Below, one piece after another: positions 47,801-56,565 of a stretch of 64,000 bases of DNA. This DNA comes from Chlamydia sp. BM-2023 (GTDB taxonomy: Bacteria > Chlamydiota > Chlamydiia > Chlamydiales > Chlamydiaceae). Location: contig NZ_CAXIED010000001.1 of assembly GCF_964023145.1 (NCBI RefSeq), positions 1,240,001 through 1,304,000 of the forward strand, in the 5' to 3' direction. The notes beneath the pieces were generated by a model that was given only the letters and a program-made list of their open reading frames with translations, was not told the origin of the DNA and ran no database searches. The stretch's first letter is position 1. Each line of letters starts with the position of its first letter. The position numbers were made by a program, and so were the translations under genes.

Positions 47801-48289
47801 AAATCCTGAGAGAACTAGCGTTTCTCCTTTTACCGTTTTCATGGTTATAGAACCATGTTCTGATAATATAGAACTATTCGCTAAATAGGAAACAAACGCT
47901 CCAGGATCTAGGTTGCCAATACTTGGCTTATCTATAGTCAGGGATTCATCGATTTGCAATGACCATCCAGATAAGGCTATAGCCTTTGGCTGCTTATAAA
48001 GAAGAAGACGTAGGAGAGACCCATCTATTTGCATTTTTTCAGCTGAAAAAAATTCTCCCTGTTTGTCCTTTCCTATAATTTTTACCTTCTTGGCATATTG
48101 AGGACCGAACCACGACAACTGCAAGTCTTCAATATCACAAGATAAACCCGTCTCACTATGAATTAAAGACATCAGGAGATACTTCCCAGATCCTTGAGAT
48201 AGAATAGAAGGTAGAAAGTATAGAAAAGTCAGGAACATTCCTAAACTTACACTTATTCCTAGAGTTTTAAACCAGGATCTTTGTTTCAT
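44861..48289 (-). CDS. very large AsmA/TamB-like envelope protein
   Basis: A 1142-residue protein with an N-terminal membrane anchor (about residues 8-30) and then a long, beta-rich, low-cysteine periplasmic region with repeating amphipathic strands. In the AsmA/TamB/DUF3971 style this would be an inter-membrane lipid-transport bridge. Sequence-level evidence is the layout (single anchor, then beta-helix-like repeats such as FSGKVHFSQKHIYFPKFSGKI), not a signature motif. Its GTG/ATG start overlaps the preceding YihY-type gene's stop by four bases, so the two are co-transcribed. The C-terminus ends with a short Gln/Glu tail. Confidence 0.7.
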   Translation of the reverse strand: MKQRSWFKTLGISVSLGMFLTFLYFLPSILSQGSGKYLLMSLIHSETGLSCDIEDLQLSWFGPQYAKKVKIIGKDKQGEFFSAEKMQIDGSLLRLLLYKQPKAIALSGWSLQIDESLTIDKPSIGNLDPGAFVSYLANSSILSEHGSITMKTVKGETLVLSGFYIEKTPEKFIVKGVATEGNVTGRVFIESILSPKVNIKAELHSVPVSFFKLFIAHPICDRVLSEEDVIDLEAAAAHANGKILMTATVQGTQSQAKLQGYIHQSTLHIVEGSPSFIELQPKIASSLWSEILAIPTKISSQQIRAHISTASIPLDITRWKNMEISLKASLPSVALSPKDPNLSVQMKNAEVSINKTSRYTYIRGSSVAVFGGAAQSYVNGSMTIDNKKQRTEFLLQQSMLPHTYLRALFPRPFVVNIPLEVPYYSLEVRGEYKNSQLTAFADLDNSLLKIRSSFSGTLQTMLFQGDATYHLGEKLKKDFSEHFSYAEASFSGKVHFSQKHIYFPKFSGKITAGENEVFIHGKFGKPNESIKPETCSTLVHGKLTSLPLSMISPVLTPLQLTKASFSFHTDGGKSLTKGNLQLMIEDPEDSKLPPSRVLIPDVLVSVIDVEKPIDIQNIKIQSSGEVIDFPVDRVLRIQQKEACLSTYVGPTGSMTFSLNYNPKEEDQLVLIASLKTEALRGDVKLIMDNSLTLSSKTQGMLQWEITPERYTSFFENASCFPSCTLHRTAVARLDISKLSCAEHKTGLSCLSLLTEGGFEGSLSTNPLIFYDHISKETFIINNLSGSIYSNNLDTKVQYDLQGSCLAPSQDSKTSAEFLIKGSAEHLLNPSKREFIQTADWKYIPSSFITGIFPISPDVKVKISSLAGPRINVGINHHFLHGQGPITVRVDSANLQAYIPLILTEKAILLEDDLTATLQINEEINRAFFQEFNPLISGSAYSQHPVLLHVNKQNFYLPISPYSFEEFHIQSAILDFGKISIANTGTMYDLFQFLDIEENKQFVESWFTPIFFSVQKGTIICKRFDALIDNRIRLALWGKTDIIKDRISMTLGIDPEVIKKYFHNTSLKTKNFFLIKIRGSISSPEVDWSSAYARIALLKSYTIASPFNSLADKLFSSLGDSTPPQTVSPLPWEKQQESTQENN

Positions 48290-49578
48290 CGTAGCTGCCT
48301 AGCAATATCTGTAAGAGTTAAGTTATAAGGGCTTTGCTTTGCCTGATCAAACATACCCCTGAAACTATTTTGTATTAGACTTAAAGCAGCAGTTGGGTGG
48401 ATTTGATTAAAGCTATCCAAATGAAGGAGTTTTTCAACCACCTCTTTAATAGTGGTTTGTGAAATATTGTGCGTCGGTTTGTATGTTTTCTTATAAGAAA
48501 GAATTAAGCCTTCATGTTCTAAAATATCCAAACATTGTGAGATCTCACCAATAGGAATTTTAGAATCTCTAGCTATCGTTTTTGCAGTAGGGGGAGGTAG
48601 AGCCTGATCAAAATCTCTCGAGATTACAGAAAGAATATAGGTGCTTACTACAAGTTTTACATAGCAATTTGGCAAGTACTTCTCACTAGGAAGAATAAAA
48701 TTGCATCCCTGATTTTGAATAAGAAATGCCAAGGATCCCCCGAATAAATAGATCAGCGCATAAAGGTACAGCAGTAGTAAAAATGAAGGTAGAGCAACTA
48801 AAGCCCCATAAGTAAAACTGTAGTTAAATAGGTAAAACTGTAAGCAAAAGAACACCTTTTGAGAGATTACCCACAGTGTTCCCGCTGTTAAAGCGGCAAT
48901 TAAAGCGGCAGTTTTTTGTACTGAAACCCTAGGTAAAAACGCATAACAGCAAAATAAAGTAAGATAGATAAGCAAATAAGGTGTGAGCCTTGATAAAACA
49001 TATAGGGCTGACATTAAATGGCTTAGAGCAAATATCTTAGGGTATTGTATTGGAACAATCTGAGTAATATAAATCCATGAACCCGAGACAATAATAAAGA
49101 TCATAGGGCTAATTAAAGTGATAATCAGGTAAGCAATGAGTCTCTGAATTGATATAGGGGTCCATCCTGTTCTAAAAATCTTATTCAAACCATCTTCTAG
49201 GGATAACAACATAAGAATCCCTGCCCAACAGAATACAAAGAAACTACCTACGAGCACTAATCCGATATTACTGGTTGTAGCGTGGTAAGCAGCTTCGACA
49301 ATTGCTAAAATAGGTTCCTTATAGTCAGGGAATTTAATGAGGAGCCATTCTTTCCAATCAAGATTTGAAAAGAGATGCTGAGATAGCCTAATGAAAAATA
49401 CAAGAATGGGAACGCAGCTAAACAACCCATAATAGCTTAAAACGCAAGCTTCTTTAGAAACTTCATTTCTTACTAAGACCTTTGGAGCAAGAAAGAAAGA
49501 TCTTAGAATTCGATTATTTCGAAATCTCGAATTAGGATTCTTTTTTTTTTTAGAAAATAACGAGAGTTTTCGAAACAT
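48286..49578 (-). CDS. YihY/virulence factor BrkB family membrane protein
   Basis: A 430-residue protein with six hydrophobic segments in the first 280 residues and a soluble C-terminal winged-helix-like domain (TAKTIARDSKIPIGEISQCLDILEHEGLILSYK). The N-terminal SYYGLFSCVPILVFF and WAGILMLLSLEDGLNKIFRTG are the recognisable BrkB-family blocks. Function of the family is not settled; earlier annotation as RNase BN is wrong. It overlaps the large AsmA-like gene by four bases. Confidence 0.84.
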   Translation of the reverse strand: MFRKLSLFSKKKKNPNSRFRNNRILRSFFLAPKVLVRNEVSKEACVLSYYGLFSCVPILVFFIRLSQHLFSNLDWKEWLLIKFPDYKEPILAIVEAAYHATTSNIGLVLVGSFFVFCWAGILMLLSLEDGLNKIFRTGWTPISIQRLIAYLIITLISPMIFIIVSGSWIYITQIVPIQYPKIFALSHLMSALYVLSRLTPYLLIYLTLFCCYAFLPRVSVQKTAALIAALTAGTLWVISQKVFFCLQFYLFNYSFTYGALVALPSFLLLLYLYALIYLFGGSLAFLIQNQGCNFILPSEKYLPNCYVKLVVSTYILSVISRDFDQALPPPTAKTIARDSKIPIGEISQCLDILEHEGLILSYKKTYKPTHNISQTTIKEVVEKLLHLDSFNQIHPTAALSLIQNSFRGMFDQAKQSPYNLTLTDIARQLR

Positions 49579-49662
49579 AGTTACATCAAAATCATTTTTT
49601 ACTTATTTTAATAAAAAACGATTATTTAATACTAAGGTTTCGATATTTTTATTTATTAACTC

Positions 49663-50472
49663 TCATCTGTTTTTAATACATGAGATTAATAAGAACAATG
49701 GAAACTCTTCGCGACAAAGGTTTTCTGCTTTAGCACGCTTTCCTAGGGATTTTTTTGGAGATATCCATTCTTCCATACTGTCAATAACAAACCCGAATTT
49801 TGATAAGGTTTGAATCCAATAACTTAAAGGAAAATGGAAAGAAAGAGAGGTTGCCGACTGTTTTTTTCCAGGATGGGCAACTATAGGAATTGTCATAGAC
49901 GAGAGATAGCGATCGATCTTCCTAGACATAAGTTTTTTATTCTCATCATAATACCATGAAGATACTCGAGGGATCCGAAAACATGGGTGGTTTAAAACAA
50001 TAAGAAACCTGCCCTGAGTTTCAAGTAGCTTTGCGGTATTCTTAATCGCTTGATCAGGGAATTCCATATTTTGCAGGGATAAAATAGCTACGGCATGAGA
50101 AAAAGCTTCTGCATTAGGAGTTTCTATCTTTTTTGTGAGATCTTGAACAAGAAATTCGTGACTACGAGATTTTCGCATTTTTTTAGCTATAGAAAGTAGA
50201 CTAGGAGAAATATCGACACCTAAATACCTACATCCCTTAGGGATAGCTCTTTCTAAAATTCCTTGACCACAACCAATATCTACTAGGGAATCTTCATCAC
50301 TTAAAGATAATAAGGGCAGCAAATTAGGAAGGATAACTTCCTTATGATAGTAGTGCCCTTCAGATTGAACAATCTTATGATAGCCTTCGGCTATTGGCTC
50401 CCAAGAAGTAGACTTTCTACTCTCTTTTTTTAAAGAAGGCCGCGACTTTTTATTAGATGAATTGTGAGACAT
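49663..50472 (-). CDS. class I SAM-dependent methyltransferase
   Basis: A 269-residue methyltransferase. Motif I is LVDIGCGQGILERAI, followed by GVDISPSLLSIAKKM; motif post-I and the FSHAVAILSLQNME and RFLIVLNHPCFRIPR segments match the methyltransferase-11/25 fold. A Lys/Ser-rich N-terminus precedes the fold. The substrate is unknown. The gene lies 84 bases upstream of the YihY gene, on the same strand, and may be in the same unit. Confidence 0.85.
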   Translation of the reverse strand: MSHNSSNKKSRPSLKKESRKSTSWEPIAEGYHKIVQSEGHYYHKEVILPNLLPLLSLSDEDSLVDIGCGQGILERAIPKGCRYLGVDISPSLLSIAKKMRKSRSHEFLVQDLTKKIETPNAEAFSHAVAILSLQNMEFPDQAIKNTAKLLETQGRFLIVLNHPCFRIPRVSSWYYDENKKLMSRKIDRYLSSMTIPIVAHPGKKQSATSLSFHFPLSYWIQTLSKFGFVIDSMEEWISPKKSLGKRAKAENLCREEFPLFLLISCIKNR

Positions 50473-50606
50473 TTGTGGGAAATTTATCTTAAGGATAGGA
50501 AAAATGCAAGAGAAACTCTGTGCCTTTTTCCTAGTTTACTACTGGATAATTTTTACTACCAACGTCCCGAAAACGCAGTAGAACCCGCAATCCTAAATTA
50601 TGCCTA

Positions 50607-51689
50607 TTAGGAAAAGGTGATTGTCGAGTCAAAAGTAGCATGCTCCAAATAATCTGAGAAACAGAAATCCATATCGGGCTGTTGGAAATCAGGATTCAAA
50701 TCTTCCTTTGAGCATAGGAAGAGCTGCTCTTCAAGCCGACCCTCTGCTTGACTTTCCCCTTCAAGAAATAGGCGAGCTCTTTTACAGAAGTCATTATAAA
50801 GTTCTCGGAAACGATTCTCAGCGGTCCCTGGAGTATAAAACTGCTCTTCTATTTTTTGTTTTTGATCATCATCAAGAGTTTCTGCACAATTAAGATGCAA
50901 AAATCTTATAAAGTAATACCACCAAGGCAACACAAAAAAAGTAAGTTTAAAATGCAAGTTCTCATGAGATAAGATTTTAATCCTTAATGCGCTTGGATCA
51001 AATAGTTTGTGACTTGAAGCGTAAATACACGCATCATCAAATGACATGTGAACAAATCTTGCAGCAGTATTCGTGCTTTTTTCAAAAAGATTGAGCAGTT
51101 TTTTCTTAGCTTCTTCTGTGCTAGGATAATGTGGTCGCCTGTTATCATCCTCTCCTAAGAAATTCATAATCTTGGTACATTGCATCAGATTGTAACTGAA
51201 CTCAGGACCAATTCTAGTATCTAAAGGGTAGTTTACGCCGCAATTAGACCATTCAAAGGAGTACTTGCAAGCAACAGGAAGTTTAAATGCTGCATCCCTT
51301 GCCTTATAAGTTGTAGAACAGGGAACCCAGATTGGAATACGTCTTCGAGCAGGATGTACTAACGCTGTGACTACCCCACAAGGGCGTTCTTTCCCTCGTA
51401 GCGGAGTGGGAGGAGGAGGCGGGGGAAAAGCACGCTCTTCTAGCTTTCTGGTTAAAACTCTTACTCCAATTATACCCAGCAACCCTATAGCAAGCAGTGC
51501 TCCTAAGATAAGGCTTCCGGCTGCCATCAAGACCACTCCACCGGTTCCTGCAATGCCTAGAGCGCCTATGACTATGTAGGCAATAGAAATTATAGCAGAG
51601 ATTACTCCAGAAATTTTGAACAATTTAACGAGATTCGCGTCTGGAATATGGTGGAAGTAATGTCTTACTAGTAAATCTGTATTAATCAT
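50607..51689 (-). CDS. Inc-like protein, RFLHxNC family, with FPPPPPP motif
   Basis: A 360-residue protein. Residues about 25-78 carry a bilobed hydrophobic domain typical of Incs. Just after it, at residues 88-94, lies FPPPPPP, followed by TPLRGKERP. The C-terminal half is a soluble domain shared with the genes at 60684, 62024 and 63583: RFLHLNCAETL, then FYTPGTAENRFRELYNDFCKRARLFL, and PDFQQP near the end. Because the same domain recurs, it is a defined family, but I know no name or function. The ATG at 51689 is chosen over a TTG two codons earlier. Confidence 0.76.
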   Translation of the reverse strand: MINTDLLVRHYFHHIPDANLVKLFKISGVISAIISIAYIVIGALGIAGTGGVVLMAAGSLILGALLAIGLLGIIGVRVLTRKLEERAFPPPPPPTPLRGKERPCGVVTALVHPARRRIPIWVPCSTTYKARDAAFKLPVACKYSFEWSNCGVNYPLDTRIGPEFSYNLMQCTKIMNFLGEDDNRRPHYPSTEEAKKKLLNLFEKSTNTAARFVHMSFDDACIYASSHKLFDPSALRIKILSHENLHFKLTFFVLPWWYYFIRFLHLNCAETLDDDQKQKIEEQFYTPGTAENRFRELYNDFCKRARLFLEGESQAEGRLEEQLFLCSKEDLNPDFQQPDMDFCFSDYLEHATFDSTITFS

Positions 51690-52089
51690 AACCAATTGAA
51701 AAGTCTGAACAAGTTTAGTCTAATTGCAAATAAAACAAAGGTCTTAGCCTAACAAAAGGCTCTCACCCCTAGCGCTAATCGATTTTCTAGCTGCAGAACA
51801 CTTTTTTGAAGCCTTTCGAAAAGCTAACCTGTTCAGATTAAACGATTAAGCGTTTATTTTCACATAGCAAATAGAATATTTTTATAGTAGGGTTAAAATG
51901 GGTGTTAAAAGGCTGACAGGAAAGCTAACTAACCCATAAGAAAACGATGGGGAACAGAAAATTTTATAACTTTTAGTTACTCGTTAACAAAAGGCAGAGT
52001 CGAAGACTCTTCGTGAAAAGAGGAAAGAGGTAAGAGAAACTCTAGTGCCTTTTCCTCTTAAATACATGTAGAAAAAACTATTCTGTGGG
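51690..52089. other. gene-free stretch between an Inc-like gene and incA
   Basis: About 400 AT-rich bases. No gene is supported. It holds a terminator-like hairpin after incA (listed separately), and the leader and promoter of the 50607-51689 gene must lie at its left end, though no good -35/-10 pair stands out. Confidence 0.5.
52018..52059 (-). terminator. candidate terminator after incA
   Basis: AAGAGGAAA and TTTCCTCTT form a 9-bp outer stem with a smaller AGAG-AAA-CTCT hairpin in the loop. On the minus strand the right arm leads into TTTTC. Position, 31 bases after the incA stop, fits. Confidence 0.5.
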
Positions 52090-53064
52090 TTATTGCCCAT
52101 CACCCCCGGATCGAGTCGCTGTCTCATCTTGATCTTCCGATTCAACTACGGAAGCAGATTCAGAACTTCCCGATACTGATTGAGTGAGCCGTTGTTCGGC
52201 AGCAACCAAGTTGGCAGTTGTAATTTGTAAAGATCCGATTGATGTTTTTAATTTTGCGCATGCCTCCTCCAAAGCTACCTTTTGGTTCTCCAGAAGCTGT
52301 ATGCACTCTTCTTTAGATGCTATTTCTCTCTTTATATCCGCCAGAACAAATCTGGCATCTGCTACAACCTTTTTCAATTCATTAGATTCTTGTCTCAATG
52401 CAGTAATTGTATTAGCTAACTCTTGTATGCCCTCTTGAGATAAAGTAACACGCAAAGCTTCTGCCAATTTTTCAAAAGGATCAACGAGGTCTCGTACTTT
52501 GCTTCCCACGTCTTTGAATTCAGTTAACCCTTCTCGGAATTCAGAAACAAGAGACTGAAGGTCACCAGTATGGGCTTCCATTTTATTTCCGAAATCATTC
52601 AATTTACTTTGAAGCTCTTCGAGTTGAGATAGGCGAGCTTTAAGATCTCCGTTCACAATCTGCAAGTTAGAAACTTCATCATGCAAACGGGTATTTTCCT
52701 CTTCAAAACGATTGATTTGCTGTTGCATATGTTTGGCGATTCTCGATGGTGTGCTATCTTGAATGGCCAGCAAGACGATCACAAAGGCTATTAATAAAAT
52801 AATAAGCATAACAACTGCGCCTGAGATCGGGACCGGAGCGCCACATATTAAGCAGAGCACAGCAGCTGTGCCTACAACAAGAAGGGCAAGGGCAGAGGCA
52901 ATCTTCAAAATATGCATTATTTTTTGCCAGATAGATACCTCTAGCGGAGGTAGGGCCACTTGTTTAGCTACTGATTTTACTGGTGTAGAGATTCCTGTGC
53001 CTGATGTTTCGGGAATAGGCACAATTACTGGAGCCTGGGGAGAGCTATCTATGGGTGATGTCAT
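52090..53064 (-). CDS. incA: inclusion membrane protein IncA
   Basis: The likely orthologue of IncA, by position next to rpe-efp-accB-accC and by layout. The 324-residue protein has a Pro/Ser-rich head, a bilobed hydrophobic domain (about residues 52-101), then a long coiled coil (about 105-295) with heptads of L, E and Q. IncA drives homotypic fusion of inclusions through SNARE-like coiled coils in the host cytosol. The ATG at 53064 (MTSPIDSSPQAP) is chosen; upstream residues from 53130 are unlikely. The tail is acidic and Ser-rich. Confidence 0.82.
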   Translation of the reverse strand: MTSPIDSSPQAPVIVPIPETSGTGISTPVKSVAKQVALPPLEVSIWQKIMHILKIASALALLVVGTAAVLCLICGAPVPISGAVVMLIILLIAFVIVLLAIQDSTPSRIAKHMQQQINRFEEENTRLHDEVSNLQIVNGDLKARLSQLEELQSKLNDFGNKMEAHTGDLQSLVSEFREGLTEFKDVGSKVRDLVDPFEKLAEALRVTLSQEGIQELANTITALRQESNELKKVVADARFVLADIKREIASKEECIQLLENQKVALEEACAKLKTSIGSLQITTANLVAAEQRLTQSVSGSSESASVVESEDQDETATRSGGDGQ

Positions 53065-53438
53065 AGGTATATTTCCATTTTGAATAATTAAAATGTCAAA
53101 AACTCTATTAACACCAAATAATAAAATCAAGTTTTTTACAACATATGTTATTGATACACACTTACAAAAGAGAAAATTTATATTTTTTTCTAAAATAAAA
53201 ATGGAATAAAAAACCCTGAGAAGCTGTTTGGAGACTGTTTCATCAAGAAAAAAGAACTTTGCAGTTTTTTTTAAAATTCACAAGATCTCTAGGAATTTTA
53301 ATCGGAAGCTGCCAAAATTGGTGTCGCCGAAGTTTTTCTTGTAGTTATCCTATTGCTAAGGATATGTTGGGATAAATGTTTTACTAATTACACATTGAAA
53401 GACTTCTTTAGTTTTGATGTGTTTGCAATAGGCAACAG
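53065..53438. other. divergent promoter region between incA and rpe
   Basis: About 370 bases, AT-rich, with no gene. A TTGACA box for the minus strand is at 53094-53099 but has no good -10 at normal spacing. A small TATCCT/AGGATA hairpin is at 53346-53364, before rpe. Either gene could be regulated here; nothing more can be read. Confidence 0.45.
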
Positions 53439-54134
53439 GTGAGTAAAAAACAGAGTCAAAAGATATTCATTGCTCCTTCTATTATGGGAGGGGATCTTGC
53501 TTGCATAGGTGCGGAGGCAAAAAGAATAGAACAATCGGGTTCTGATTTCATTCATATTGATATTATGGATGGGCACTTTGTCCCCAATCTAACTTTTGGT
53601 CCTGGAGTTATTGCAGCAATCAATAGATCTACTGATATCTTCTTAGAAGTGCACGCTATGATCTATACGCCTTTTGAGTTTATAGAGGCATTCGTCAAAT
53701 CAGGTGCAGATCGAATTATCGTCCATTTTGAAGCTTCAGAAGATTTAAAAGAATTATTAACTTATATCAAAAAATGTGGAATACAAGCAGGCCTTGCATT
53801 TTCTCCAGAAACCTCTATAGAGTTCATCCCGCCATTTTTACCTTTTTGCGACGTTGTACTTCTTATGTCTGTCCATCCGGGATTTTGTGGGCAAGGTTTC
53901 CTTCCTGATGTTCCAGATAAGATACGCTTTACGAAACAAGCTATTAAAACAATGGGTTTGGAAGATTCTTGTTTGATTGAAGTGGATGGTGGAATCAATG
54001 AGGAAACCGGAAAAATTTGTCGTGAAGCAGGCGCTGATATTTTAGTAGCGGCATCCTATATGTTTCAGCAGGATGCGCTGACTATGGAAGAAAAAGTTTT
54101 GCTACTTCGAGGAGAAAATCATGGTATTAAGTAG
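53439..54134 (+). CDS. rpe: ribulose-phosphate 3-epimerase
   Basis: It interconverts ribulose-5-phosphate and xylulose-5-phosphate, 231 residues. The TIM-barrel signatures are IAPSIMGGDL, FIHIDIMDGHFVPNLTFGP, EVHAMIY, IVHFEASEDL, VLLMSVHPGFCGQGF and IEVDGGINEETG. The GTG at 53439 is the likely start, with CAGG nearby. It overlaps the efp start by 14 bases. Together with zwf and pgl it serves the pentose phosphate pathway. Confidence 0.95.
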   Translation: MSKKQSQKIFIAPSIMGGDLACIGAEAKRIEQSGSDFIHIDIMDGHFVPNLTFGPGVIAAINRSTDIFLEVHAMIYTPFEFIEAFVKSGADRIIVHFEASEDLKELLTYIKKCGIQAGLAFSPETSIEFIPPFLPFCDVVLLMSVHPGFCGQGFLPDVPDKIRFTKQAIKTMGLEDSCLIEVDGGINEETGKICREAGADILVAASYMFQQDALTMEEKVLLLRGENHGIK

Positions 54135-54678
54135 CCAACTCTCAGTGGGAATGTTTATTTCCACAAAAGATGGTCTTTATAAAGTCGTAGCCGTTTCTAA
54201 AGTAACGGGGAGTAAAGGGGATTCCTTTATCAAGGCTTCATTAAAAGCTGCAGATTCCGAAGTCATAGTTGAAAGAAATTTTAAAATTGGCCAGGAAATA
54301 AAAGAGGCACAATTTGAAGCGAGAAACCTTGAGTACTTATATATTGAAGATGAGAATTATCTTTTTTTAGATTTAGGAAATTACGAAAAAATATACATTT
54401 CCAAAGAAATCATGAAAGAAAATTTTTTATTCCTCAAGGCTGGGGTAACTGTTTCTGCTATGGTTTATGACGACATTGTGTTTTCTATAGAGTTACCACA
54501 CTTTTTAGAGTTAATGGTATCTAAGACTGATTTCCCAGGGGATTCGCTTTTACTTTCTGGAGGGACAAAGCAAGCTCTCTTGGAAACAGGTATCGAAATT
54601 ACAGTGCCTCCCTTTGTAGAAATTGGTGATGTTATAAAAATTGATACGCGTACATGTGAATATATTCAGCGCGTCTAA
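54121..54678 (+). CDS. efp: elongation factor P (divergent paralogue)
   Basis: A 185-residue translation factor that helps ribosomes past polyproline stretches. The three-domain EF-P fold is visible: SVGMFISTKDGLYKVVAVSKV, FEARNLEYLYIEDENYLFLDLGNYEKIYIS, and the C-terminal TGIEITVPPFVEIGDVIKIDTRTCEYIQRV. The tip loop, normally PGKG, reads TGSKGDS here, so the lysine (GSKG) is kept but the loop is unusual. It overlaps rpe at its start, and accB follows 31 bases later. The paralogue's substrate set could differ from standard EF-P. Confidence 0.9.
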   Translation: MVLSSQLSVGMFISTKDGLYKVVAVSKVTGSKGDSFIKASLKAADSEVIVERNFKIGQEIKEAQFEARNLEYLYIEDENYLFLDLGNYEKIYISKEIMKENFLFLKAGVTVSAMVYDDIVFSIELPHFLELMVSKTDFPGDSLLLSGGTKQALLETGIEITVPPFVEIGDVIKIDTRTCEYIQRV

Positions 54679-54709
54679 CTTCATGCTGAGAAGATAAGAG
54701 AATACAGGT

Positions 54710-55210
54710 ATGGATTTAAAGCAAATAGAAAAGCTCATGATTGCTATGGGACGTAATAGCATGAAGCGTTTTGTAATAAAGCGAGAGGGGCTGGAGCTTG
54801 AATTAGAAAGAGACACAGGAGACCGACCGAACCAAGAGCCTGTATTTTATGACAGTAGGTTATTTGGGGGTTTTTCCCAAGAGCGTCCTATCCCCACGGA
54901 TCCTAAAAATGCCGTGGCGAAGGATTTGTCTTCGGAAAAAACCGAATCAGAAGTTCAACAGGTATCAGGAGAATTTATTAGTTCTCCTTTAGTAGGGACT
55001 TTTTATAGTTCCCCATCTCCTGAATCCCCATCATTTGTTAAACCAGGAGATGTAGTTTCTGAGGATACTATTGTTTGTATTGTAGAAGCTATGAAGGTTA
55101 TGAATGAAGTTAAGGCGGGGATGTCTGGACGTGTTGTAGAAGTGTTAATCACTAATGGGGATCCAGTACAATTTGGATCTAGGTTATTTCGTATAGTTAA
55201 AGCTGAATAA
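54710..55210 (+). CDS. accB: biotin carboxyl carrier protein of acetyl-CoA carboxylase
   Basis: The biotin carrier, 166 residues. The biotinyl lysine is in EAMKVMNEV, near residue 130, and the SPLVGTFYSSPSPESPSFV thumb segment before it is diagnostic of AccB. The N-terminal helical part (LKQIEKLMIAMGRN) is usual. It overlaps accC by one base, so both are translated from one message and act in fatty-acid synthesis with AccA and AccD elsewhere. Confidence 0.95.
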   Translation: MDLKQIEKLMIAMGRNSMKRFVIKREGLELELERDTGDRPNQEPVFYDSRLFGGFSQERPIPTDPKNAVAKDLSSEKTESEVQQVSGEFISSPLVGTFYSSPSPESPSFVKPGDVVSEDTIVCIVEAMKVMNEVKAGMSGRVVEVLITNGDPVQFGSRLFRIVKAE

Positions 55211-56565
55211 TGAAAAAAGTCTTAATAGCGAATCGCGGAGAAATTGCAGTACGGATTATACGTGCTTGTCATGATTTGGGATTAGCCACTGTTGCAGTGT
55301 ATTCTTTAGCGGACCAGGAAGCTTTGCATGTGCTACTAGCAGATGAAGCTGTCTGTATAGGGGAACCTCAAGCCGCGAAATCTTATTTAAAAATATCTAA
55401 TATTTTAGCTGCTTGCGAAATTACCGGAGCGGATGCTGTTCATCCTGGTTACGGTTTTTTAAGTGAAAATCCGAATTTTGCTTCCATATGTGAAAGTTGC
55501 GGTTTAACATTTATAGGCCCCAGCTCAGAATCTATTGTGATGATGGGCGATAAAATTGCCGCAAAGCAACTTGCAAAAAAAATAAAATGTCCTGTGATTC
55601 CTGGATCAGAGGGTATTATCCAAGACGAGGCTGAAGGGCTAAAAATAGCTGAGAAAATCGGCTTTCCTATAGTTGTCAAGGCTGTTGCTGGTGGTGGCGG
55701 TCGTGGTATTCGTATCGTTAAGGAAAAAGACGAGTTTTTCCGTGCTTTTTCCGCAGCGCGAGCTGAAGCCGAAGCAGGATTTAATAATCCTGATGTTTAT
55801 ATTGAAAAATTCATAGAAAACCCTCGTCATTTAGAGGTGCAGATTCTCGGTGATAAGCATGGAAATTATGTGCATCTTGGAGAAAGAGACTGTACTATTC
55901 AAAGGCGTCGCCAAAAGCTCATTGAAGAGACCCCCAGTCCTATACTGACTCCAGAATTACGCGCGAAAGTAGGGAAGGTTGCTGTAGATTTAGCAAGAGC
56001 TGCGAATTATCATTCTGCTGGTACGGTAGAGTTTCTTTTAGATAAGGATAAGAAATTCTATTTTATGGAAATGAATACCCGTATTCAGGTTGAGCATACG
56101 ATCACTGAAGAGGTTACAGGCATAGATCTTCTCAAAGAGCAGATTTATGTAGCCATGGGCAATAAGCTCGCCTGGAAGCAGAAAAACATTGTTTTCTCTG
56201 GTCATGTAATACAGTGTCGTATTAACGCGGAAGACCCTAGTAATAATTTTTCCCCTTCTCCAGGACGCCTAGACTATTATCTTCCTCCTGCGGGCCCTTC
56301 AATACGTGTTGATGGTGCTTGCTATAGTGGTTACGCTATTCCTCCCTATTATGACTCTATGATTGCCAAGGTGATATCTAAGGGGAAAAATCGAGAAGAG
56401 GCTATAGCTATTATGAAGCGTGCTTTAAAAGAGTTTCATATTGGTGGAGTAAATTCTACGATTCCTTTTCATCAGTTCATGTTAGATAATCCGAAATTTA
56501 TCAACTCGGATTACGACATAAATTACGTAGATCTTCTTCTATCTCAAGGAAACTCCTTATTTTAA
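55210..56565 (+). CDS. accC: biotin carboxylase, acetyl-CoA carboxylase subunit
   Basis: It carboxylates biotin on AccB with ATP and bicarbonate, 451 residues. ATP-grasp motifs are visible: VLIANRGEIAVRIIRACHD, HPGYGFLSENPNFA, KAVAGGGGRGIRIV, ERDCTIQRRRQKLIEE and MEMNTRIQVEHTITEEVTGIDL. The length is the standard one. It closes the rpe-efp-accB-accC block, and a candidate terminator follows. Confidence 0.96.
   Translation: MKKVLIANRGEIAVRIIRACHDLGLATVAVYSLADQEALHVLLADEAVCIGEPQAAKSYLKISNILAACEITGADAVHPGYGFLSENPNFASICESCGLTFIGPSSESIVMMGDKIAAKQLAKKIKCPVIPGSEGIIQDEAEGLKIAEKIGFPIVVKAVAGGGGRGIRIVKEKDEFFRAFSAARAEAEAGFNNPDVYIEKFIENPRHLEVQILGDKHGNYVHLGERDCTIQRRRQKLIEETPSPILTPELRAKVGKVAVDLARAANYHSAGTVEFLLDKDKKFYFMEMNTRIQVEHTITEEVTGIDLLKEQIYVAMGNKLAWKQKNIVFSGHVIQCRINAEDPSNNFSPSPGRLDYYLPPAGPSIRVDGACYSGYAIPPYYDSMIAKVISKGKNREEAIAIMKRALKEFHIGGVNSTIPFHQFMLDNPKFINSDYDINYVDLLLSQGNSLF

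Noticed and set aside
53094..53099. Perfect TTGACA box upstream of incA as a promoter
   Set aside because: There is no acceptable -10 at 16-18 bases, and it would lie too close to the start codon for the next plausible -10.
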